Assembly (NCBI GenBank): GCA_002410505.1
Contig: DHSO01000037.1
Coordinates: forward strand, 1-9,457
DNA: 9,457 bases
Origin: Cloacimonetes bacterium UBA5284
Lineage (GTDB): Bacteria; Cloacimonadota; Cloacimonadia; Cloacimonadales; Cloacimonadaceae
Reading direction: 5' to 3'
A model generated the notes under the pieces. The model did no database searches. It saw only the letters and a program-made list of their open reading frames with translations, and had not been told where the DNA came from. Below, piece after piece: positions 1 to 6,000 of the stretch. A program made the position numbers and the translations under genes. Position 1 is the stretch's first letter. Every line of letters starts with the position of its first letter.

Positions 1-40
1 GGTGTATTGTTCAACGGTCTTTACTACTATCTGAACTGTC

Positions 41-53
41 GTGCCTACGGCAC
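41..53. repeat. Small perfect palindrome near the left edge
   Basis: GTGCC, TAC, GGCAC forms a 5-bp perfect stem with a 3-base loop. No coding frame is supported in bases 1-128. The palindrome may belong to a dispersed intergenic element that continues past the left edge, but only one copy is visible here. Confidence 0.3.
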
Positions 54-74
54 TTATCGGCATTTTCAATCTCC

Positions 75-132
75 ATCGCGCGAAGCGCATAATTTGTGTT
101 AATTAGTACAAATACGTGGACAGATAAAAAGC
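75..132 (-). repeat. Intergenic repeat, copy 1 (distal)
   Basis: This copy aligns with bases 265-312. The core 101-132 is identical to 281-312 at 30 of 32 positions, with differences at 108 and 114. The outer part also matches: GCGCGAAGC occurs in both copies. Copy 1 has an extra 10 bases (AATTTGTGTT, 91-100) that are absent from copy 2 and look like an added unit of an A/T-rich pattern of about 10 bases. Read on the minus strand, the repeat starts at GCTTTTTATCTGTCC, directly on the 3' side of a terminator-like hairpin. Confidence 0.75.
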
Positions 133-147
133 GTCAAGATGACGCTT
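126..147 (-). terminator. Terminator-like hairpin abutting repeat copy 1
   Basis: On the minus strand an 8-bp perfect stem (AAGCGTCA / TGACGCTT, 140-147 with 129-136) closes a 3-base loop. It runs straight into a T tract (five T, 130-126, two of them in the stem). This is a good intrinsic terminator shape. It lies more than 200 bases downstream of the oxidoreductase stop codon and behind another terminator, so it could be a back-up terminator, the terminator of a lost gene, or part of a mobile intergenic module. The stem is also symmetrical on the plus strand but has no T tract there. Confidence 0.5.
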
Positions 148-235
148 CTACACCAGCTCCGCGGAATCTGCGTGAAACAGAGCATTCACTCCCAACCCCA
201 AAGAAACCACTATCATCCCCCAAACCGTCCCCAAT

Positions 236-267
236 AATTCTCAATCCTCAATTCTCTATTCTCAATT
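236..267. repeat. Short TTCTCAAT-type degenerate tandem repeat
   Basis: AATTCTCAAT, CCTCAATTCT, CTATTCTCAATT is a low-complexity run with a unit of about 10-11 bases. It lies between the two larger repeat copies and leads into copy 2. The rest of 148-235 is C-rich on this strand and shows no gene. Confidence 0.45.
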
Positions 268-312
268 GCGCGAAGCTCCTAATTAGTGCAAATTCGTGGA
301 CAGATAAAAAGC
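265..312 (-). repeat. Intergenic repeat, copy 2 (proximal)
   Basis: This is the second copy of the element at 75-132. It lies 180 bp away in the core alignment and in the same orientation. The 32-bp core (281-312) carries the conserved AATTAGTGCA, AATTCGTGGA and CAGATAAAAAGC blocks. The AAAAAGC end forms the U-tract side of the operon terminator at 306-336, so repeat and terminator overlap. Confidence 0.75.
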
Positions 313-336
313 CCATTCCATAAAGGAACAGGCTTT
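306..336 (-). terminator. Intrinsic terminator of the ferredoxin-AOR operon
   Basis: On the minus strand AAAGCCTGTTCC (336-325) pairs with GGAATGGGCTTT (319-308) around a 5-base TTTAT loop. This gives 12 pairs, two of them G-U wobbles. The T run continues to 306. The structure starts 24 bases after the oxidoreductase stop codon, the expected place for the end of the operon transcript. Confidence 0.8.
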
Positions 337-359
337 CAGAATATATCGGTTCTATTAGT

Positions 360-2492
360 TTACAAGAAGCGTTTTACCACTTCCACCACTTCCGGCAGAT
401 CCATGCCGATGTTTTTGAGATGTTCCATAGTTGGCACACCTTCTTTGGTCCAGCCTTTACGTTCGTAGACGGCATCAACCAGTTGTTGATATTGATCTTC
501 ACGATACTTGCGAGTAATATCCATCTTTTCGGCAGTGGATTTACCCGCAGGATCCACACCAATCTTATCCTTCAATAAGTTGTCGTAGCGTTCCGCGCGG
601 GAAAGGTATTCTTCCTCGGTGACGGGTCCTACAGCGCGATATGGCGGCATATCGTCTTCGCGACGTCCGCCACCCATTCTCATGCAAAAGACCTTCTGGA
701 AGTTATAGACCCTTTCGCTTTGGCGGATGAGTTCGTGTTTATCCATTGGTTTTCCGGTGATGGCTTTGTATATATCCACGTAGTTTTGTACGTGTTCCGG
801 CACTTTTGCCGGTTCGTCTGTTTGAGCGTTATCGGCAGGTTCGATGTCGTTCCAGGGCAATTTGCACAATCCCTGCAGACCAAACCAGGTACGGAACATG
901 GGGAAATAGTGCAAAGCTTCGGCTTTATCTTTGAAAGTGGGGATGTGGTTGTTTACCATATCCATGAAGATGAGCCATGCTTCGTCGTGTTGTGGACCTT
1001 TGAGCGCCAGGGTGTATCCGCCTTGCTGTGCCAGAGATTCCTTGCTCATGTATTGAGAGTATTCCAAGCCTTTGGCTTCCATACCGATGTCTTGCAGGAA
1101 GTTCGGATCCGCGCCATATTTTTCGGCAAAGATCTTCTTCATCCGGCGCACACCCTGACCCACGATCATGCCAAAGCCTTCGCCGCGGGCCATTTGGTGC
1201 AAGAGCTCCAAAGCCGCGTCGGCATTACCCCAGTTGAGTTCCAAACCGCCGGTGCGTTCTTTGTTCAAGATACCGTTTTCATAGCATTCCATGGCAAAGG
1301 CTACACTGGTACCAAAAGAGATGGTGTCCACGCCGTAAGTATCGCAATAGAAATTTATTTCTACTACGTCTTTGGGATCCCATACGCAGATATTGGAACC
1401 ACAACCGCCGGCAGTTTCATATTCGGGACCGTCAACCGTAACGGGTTGTCCTTTGTAAGGACCCGTGCGCGGCTTGAAGTTATCCACAGCTTTACAACAA
1501 GAGAGCGAGCAGCCATACCAGCAGCCGTCTGCCATACCCTGAGTGAAGAGTTTGGTAAACTCACGGGAGTGCAGACCTTCAGCCTCCGGCATTTGACCGT
1601 ATTTGAAGTTTTTGATGGGTAGGAGATCGTAGTCGTTCATGATTTCCATCAAGTGAGCAGTGCCAACCTGATGCATACGGCACTGGGTATCATCTCCAGC
1701 CTCGATTTCTTTGTGAAGCTTCAGCCCAGTTTTTTGCAGAGTGGGAAGGTCCACGGGACTATTGGTATCCACTTTGAGCCCGGAGTATTTCACCACCAAG
1801 GCTTTGATCTTTTTGTGTCTGAATGCGGTACCCGTACCGCCGCGTCCTGCCTGTTTCAAGCGAGCAACCTTGCGGCGCTTGTCCCAAAAAGAGAAGTTCA
1901 GGCAAGTAATAAGGACATTATCCGCTGCCTGGCCGGATGAGACCACGGAAATGTTCTGCAATTTATCTTCGTTTTCGGCAAATTCCTTGTGCAGAGATTC
2001 CGCCAACACGTGGCTATTGATCTCTTTGTCCGGAGCGCTAAGGAGCTTCACTATGCCCTTATCGCCATCGATGTATACAATCACTTCTTCATCGGCAATA
2101 CCTTGCAGTTCCAAAGCGTCAAAACCGGCAAATTTGCAATAGGGGCCAAAGTGTCCGCCCACATTACAGTCCACCGGAATGCCGGTTAAAGGAGATATGG
2201 TGGTAACGATGGATTTTCCGCTACCCGGATATGAAGTGTTTCCACAGAGGGGTCCAAAAGATATGCAGACTTCGTTTTCGGGATCATTCCATTTGGTATC
2301 ATCTTTCACGCCATGCCACATCAGATACAGGTCAAAACCTTTACCTCCCACGAACTTATCTATCATCAGGTCAGTTACTGGTTTTTCTTTGATCTCATTA
2401 GTGCCAACGTTTACATATAGAGTACGGCGGTTATAGCCTTTATCGATGGGCTTCAAAGTGTAACGGTATTCAGCTAATACTTTGCGATTCAT
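360..2492 (-). CDS. aor: Aldehyde:ferredoxin oxidoreductase family tungsten enzyme (AOR large subunit)
   Basis: The 710-residue protein belongs to the AOR family of tungstopterin enzymes, which oxidise aldehydes to acids and pass electrons to ferredoxin in the cytoplasm. The N-terminal AOR domain (about 20-235) shows FVGGKGFDLYL (47-57), PGSG (89-92), SPLTG (100-104) and GGHFGPYCKFAGFDA (112-126). Family signatures follow: GPEYET (355-360), the pterin-binding loop DTYGVD (384-389), KGPQHDEAW (498-506) and GLQGLCKL (538-545), whose Cys543 matches the last cluster ligand. The first three cluster cysteines appear as Cys324, 328 and 332 (Cx3Cx3C). The classic Pyrococcus enzyme has Cx2Cx3C, and its DxxGLC loop has Asp where this protein has Gly538. 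The protein is longer than the roughly 600-residue classical AORs, with extra C-terminal sequence after about 550. The ATG follows AAGGAG by 5 bases. The gene is second in an operon with a polyferredoxin. The substrate cannot be read from the sequence; aromatic, aliphatic and acyl-CoA-type substrates all occur in the family. Confidence 0.93.
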   Translation of the reverse strand: MNRKVLAEYRYTLKPIDKGYNRRTLYVNVGTNEIKEKPVTDLMIDKFVGGKGFDLYLMWHGVKDDTKWNDPENEVCISFGPLCGNTSYPGSGKSIVTTISPLTGIPVDCNVGGHFGPYCKFAGFDALELQGIADEEVIVYIDGDKGIVKLLSAPDKEINSHVLAESLHKEFAENEDKLQNISVVSSGQAADNVLITCLNFSFWDKRRKVARLKQAGRGGTGTAFRHKKIKALVVKYSGLKVDTNSPVDLPTLQKTGLKLHKEIEAGDDTQCRMHQVGTAHLMEIMNDYDLLPIKNFKYGQMPEAEGLHSREFTKLFTQGMADGCWYGCSLSCCKAVDNFKPRTGPYKGQPVTVDGPEYETAGGCGSNICVWDPKDVVEINFYCDTYGVDTISFGTSVAFAMECYENGILNKERTGGLELNWGNADAALELLHQMARGEGFGMIVGQGVRRMKKIFAEKYGADPNFLQDIGMEAKGLEYSQYMSKESLAQQGGYTLALKGPQHDEAWLIFMDMVNNHIPTFKDKAEALHYFPMFRTWFGLQGLCKLPWNDIEPADNAQTDEPAKVPEHVQNYVDIYKAITGKPMDKHELIRQSERVYNFQKVFCMRMGGGRREDDMPPYRAVGPVTEEEYLSRAERYDNLLKDKIGVDPAGKSTAEKMDITRKYREDQYQQLVDAVYERKGWTKEGVPTMEHLKNIGMDLPEVVEVVKRFL

Positions 2493-2497
2493 TTCTT

Positions 2498-2504
2498 CTC
2501 CTTA
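2498..2504 (-). promoter_or_regulatory. Ribosome binding site overlapping the upstream stop codon
   Basis: On the minus strand TAAGGAG combines the TAA stop of the ferredoxin (2504-2502) with the AAGGAG Shine-Dalgarno (2503-2498) of the oxidoreductase. Five bases then precede the ATG at 2492. The geometry implies translational coupling of the two subunits and fixes the AOR start. Confidence 0.8.
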
Positions 2505-2885
2505 TTGCTCTACTATTTCCAGGGCTTCGGCAGGACAGGTCTTCACGCAAGCTCCACAGGCAATGCATTTGAAGGGATTATGTTTACCAAAGGCCGTACG
2601 CATGCTGCCGGTAGGGCATACTGCCACACACATCAAGCATCCTATACAGAGATTGCGGGAGAGCATCACCACACCTTGTTTGTTTACCGTAAGCGCCATA
2701 GTAGGACACGCAGCAACACAAGCCTGACATTGGTTGCACACATTCATCTCGGGAGGATTGGTCTCATCGTGAATCCGGATGCAAGAGAGCTCGGGATTAT
2801 CTTCTTTGAAATAAAGACTGGAACAGGTGTTCTCGCACACATGGCAAGATATACACTTGTCCGGATAAGTTTTCAGCAGTTTCAT
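2502..2885 (-). CDS. Polyferredoxin with four [4Fe-4S] motifs, AOR electron-transfer subunit
   Basis: The 127-residue protein is almost entirely iron-sulfur cluster motifs. Four complete CxxCxxCxxxC sets are visible: Cys11/14/17/21, Cys50/53/56/60, Cys80/83/86/90 and Cys107/110/113/117. The last three are followed by Pro, as in bacterial ferredoxins. An extra Cys35 lies in the 28-residue stretch between the first two motifs. No signal peptide or membrane segment is seen, so it should be cytoplasmic. A four-cluster protein encoded directly before an AOR catalytic subunit matches the AorA role in multi-subunit AORs: taking electrons from the tungsten subunit and passing them to a ferredoxin, hydrogenase or flavin partner. 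It also resembles HycB/CooF-type electron-transfer subunits, which would be the assignment without this neighbour. The ATG at 2885 follows TAGGAG (2900-2895) by 9 bases. Its stop lies 9 bases before the AOR start. Confidence 0.9.
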   Translation of the reverse strand: MKLLKTYPDKCISCHVCENTCSSLYFKEDNPELSCIRIHDETNPPEMNVCNQCQACVAACPTMALTVNKQGVVMLSRNLCIGCLMCVAVCPTGSMRTAFGKHNPFKCIACGACVKTCPAEALEIVEQ

Positions 2886-2929
2886 CGCCTTATACTCCTA
2901 TGTATTATATATTTATCACTTTGGTGACA

Positions 2930-2957
2930 ATTTTATACAATAGCAGATAGTGGTCAA
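2930..2957 (-). promoter_or_regulatory. Sigma70-like promoter for the ferredoxin-AOR operon
   Basis: On the minus strand TTGACC (2957-2952, 5/6 to consensus) and TAAAAT (2935-2930, 5/6) are separated by 16 bases and give a leader of about 35-40 bases. An overlapping pair, TTGTCA with TATAAT (15-base spacer), lies closer to the gene. Its transcript would start at the ribosome binding site, so the outer pair is preferred. FCB bacteria often use other promoter forms, which lowers certainty. Confidence 0.45.
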
Positions 2958-2991
2958 CCACAATCTTTGGTATTAGGGAGATATCTGTGCG

Positions 2992-3033
2992 CACACAGGC
3001 AGCCTCTACCAATCGGAGAGGCATGTCTGTGTG
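2992..3033 (-). terminator. Imperfect long hairpin after the beta-helix gene
   Basis: CACACAG-G-CA-GCCTCT and AGAGGC-A-TG-T-CTGTGTG pair over about 15 bases with one mismatch and one bulge, around a 9-base loop. The hairpin begins 23 bases past the stop codon of the beta-helix gene and before the ferredoxin promoter. No T tract follows on either strand, so a standard intrinsic terminator is not demonstrated. It may be a 3' end stabiliser or a factor-dependent end. Confidence 0.4.
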
Positions 3034-3055
3034 TTACGTTAAGAGGGTGATAAGC

Positions 3056-6000
3056 TTAGTTGATGGCGGTCACTTTAAAGAATAATCTGCCTTGATTCGT
3101 GGGTAGCACATACTGGTTTGTATCCACGATTACACTATCCCAGTGCGCCGGGTTGGGGCTATCAGCAAAATAGAGCATGTAGCTGCTAGCGCCGCTTACG
3201 GGACTCCACTGGACTATGATATCTCCATCGATTATACTGAGGGAAAGATCTTGAGGAACTCCAAGATCTTGCGCGTAATACTCCCAACAACCGATGTCCG
3301 GGATATCCCGAAGCCGGCCTTCAATGTCCCGAGTGATCTCGATGATGGCTAGCCCGGCATTAATCGCCGGAGAGGCAGCAGATACCATGTAAGTGCCGGT
3401 AGTCAAGTGGGGATCGGCAAACAGAGAATTTTCGTCGTCGAAGGTACCGGCATACAGGGCGGGATCGTCGATGATTTCTGAAGCCAGTTTCACGCTCCCG
3501 CCTGAAGGGGAATAGTAGATATTGTATCCGATACCGTCAAGATCTGTGAGCGCAGAAAATCTGGCGCTGCTTCCGGCCGTAGCCACACAGATGTTGTTGA
3601 AAAACCTGATGCCTCCGCTGTTTGAGCCAGAACTGAAGACATCAGTCTGCGAGTTTGAGCTTAAACCAAGCATAGTGTTGTTATAGATTTTGTAGCCGGA
3701 GCTGTTTGAGATCGCTACAACCTGCAAGCCGTAGGAGCAGAAATAGTTATTGTACATCTCGTTGCTGCCGGTCAAGGCGTATGAAGGTTGATTCCTGAGG
3801 GCGTAGCTGCTACCGGATATCCCGACACCGGTGTTGGCATATATCCCACTGTTGTTTATGTTGCTTAGATACATCCCATTATAACGGAAATTTTGAATGC
3901 GATTTGAGCGTAAGACTACACTGTTATGTTCATACAAATACATCCCTATGTATGCGTCATTTATCTCATTAGCCTCTATCACACAATCACTCAGGCGGTC
4001 ATTGCCATACAGATAGATTGCGTAACCATAGTTTTCCATGAAGTTGTCCTCAATCCTGAGGTCTTTGAAATAGCCCTGGTAAGAACAGATAGCCGATGAG
4101 TTTTGTGAGGTCTGATTTTCAGCAATATCAAAAGAACACTCTCGAATATCCAGATCCCAGGCCATCCGTTCTGTCTGTAGGGCTATGGAATACTCCGGAT
4201 TCTGAGGTGAGAAGCTAAATCCCTTGATGCTGGTATGATAGGTATTGCGTAGTTTCAGGATATAGTTATCGCCGCTACCGGTTGCCATGTGTTTCAATAC
4301 TACGATCTCACCGGGTAGATTCTGGATGCTGATACTGTTGCCATAGTTCACGCCGGGAACAAAGCCCAATTCAGCTTGCCCGACGTATTCACCCTGGCTT
4401 ACCATCACATGGATATCCGTGCCAATACCCCGGTTCATCAGATCGTTGAAGGCACTTTGCAAATCTGAATACTGTCCCGCAGCACCTACCAAAATATCTT
4501 CTGTGAGGAGCATATCTCCCGCGGGGATCACGGTAGCTCCGGGATCGGAATTGTATTGCCACTCATCGCCATTAATATCCACCATTAAGCTGGTAACAGA
4601 GCCGCGATTGTGCAGATAAGAGCAGGTGGCATCTCCCAATTCGTTTACCATGGGATCGGCATAAGCGCAGACAGGATCTGCCAACGCAGGACCGAGATCT
4701 TCCATCACATAGCCCTGGTTTTGGATGTAGGCCCATGCTCTACCTGTGGCATAAAACACGTTACTCAGCCAGTCTACATCGGTATTGTTTGCAGTGGAAA
4801 GCGCTCTACCGGTTTGAGGGGAAGAGAAGATATTGTTCGAGATTAGCATGCTGGAACCGTAAGTTAGACTCAGAGCTTGACCGTAGTCGAAGCCGTAGTT
4901 ACTTCTCACGGTTATAGTATTATGGTTGATATTCACAAAGCTGCAGTTGTTGGCACCGATCCCGGTGAAATAGTAGTTCGATAAGCCCGTGATATAGATC
5001 ACATTGTTGTATATATCGATGCTTTGTTGGGAACTACCCACCAGGCGATTGAGGATCATCATGCCATTCTGACTTCCTGTGGAAGGGCTGATCATACGGT
5101 TGGAGTGGATCAAGCTTGCTCCGCCAACGTTGGAAAGATTTATAGCGCAAGAGATATCGTTCATACTATTTGAAGTAATGCTGACCGCATTTGCTTTATT
5201 GATGTTGATGCCAAATTGAACGTTATTGAATTCGTTGTTGTGAATGCGGATATCCCGATAGCGATTGTCGTCGTAGGGATCTGCGGGAATCAGGATGGCG
5301 TTTCCACTGCCCGTGAAATTGCAGTATTCGATAATCAAGGTTTCGGCCAGGGAGGTTCCGGTCTTTATTGCGTTACCATGTAGTGGGGCTTGCAGACTTG
5401 AGTTTTGGATACTGATATTGTCGCAGCGCCCCTTAAAAAAGATCAGATTGGAGGAATTGCCGGATGGATTCGCGCTCAATTGCAGATTCGTGAAACACAC
5501 CGCATCAGCACCGATCAATTTGAATATATAATTGTCGTCGTTCTGGCTATACTGCGGATCAAGCTCAAAGAACACGGCTTCAGAGCCAATTATGGTGAGT
5601 TGGTCAAAGGAATGCGCCTTGGGGAATTGGTAGATTTCGTGGTAACCTTCATAGACTCCCGCCACCATTACGAGATTAACATCATCGGAGATCCCTCGCA
5701 TCTGCACATCAGATAAAGCTTCATCGAGTGTGGCATAATCACTTTGGGACGAGCCGACACTATATGAACCTGCCATAGGTATTACCACAGTGGGATTGCT
5801 CTGTTCAAAAGCACCCATATCCCACAATTCACCCCTGGGAAAACCGTTGATGTCGTCGCTAAACTCCGTACGCGGCATAGCGATATCCCGCAAATAGCTA
5901 CTTTGTGGGAATAGCACATCATCAAACAGGGGATTATAGCATACGCTGTTCAGATTGAAAGCCGGAAGAGCAGCTTGCAGGTGATGGATATCTTCATGGT

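Noticed and set aside
75..312. Possible CRISPR array at the left edge
   Set aside because: Only two repeat copies occur, 180 bp apart, with 2 mismatches and unequal length. The DNA between them is not spacer-like in size, and no cas genes are present.
96..323. A 75-codon plus-strand frame across the repeats
   Set aside because: It is translated from the intergenic repeats and a CT-rich run. Its two ends (ISTNTWTDKK and ISANSWTDKK) resemble each other only because the DNA repeat lies in the same frame twice.
720..1622. A 300-codon open plus-strand frame opposite the AOR gene
   Set aside because: It lies wholly antisense to a clearly conserved enzyme. It has no ribosome binding site or recognisable domain and reflects codon bias on the other strand.
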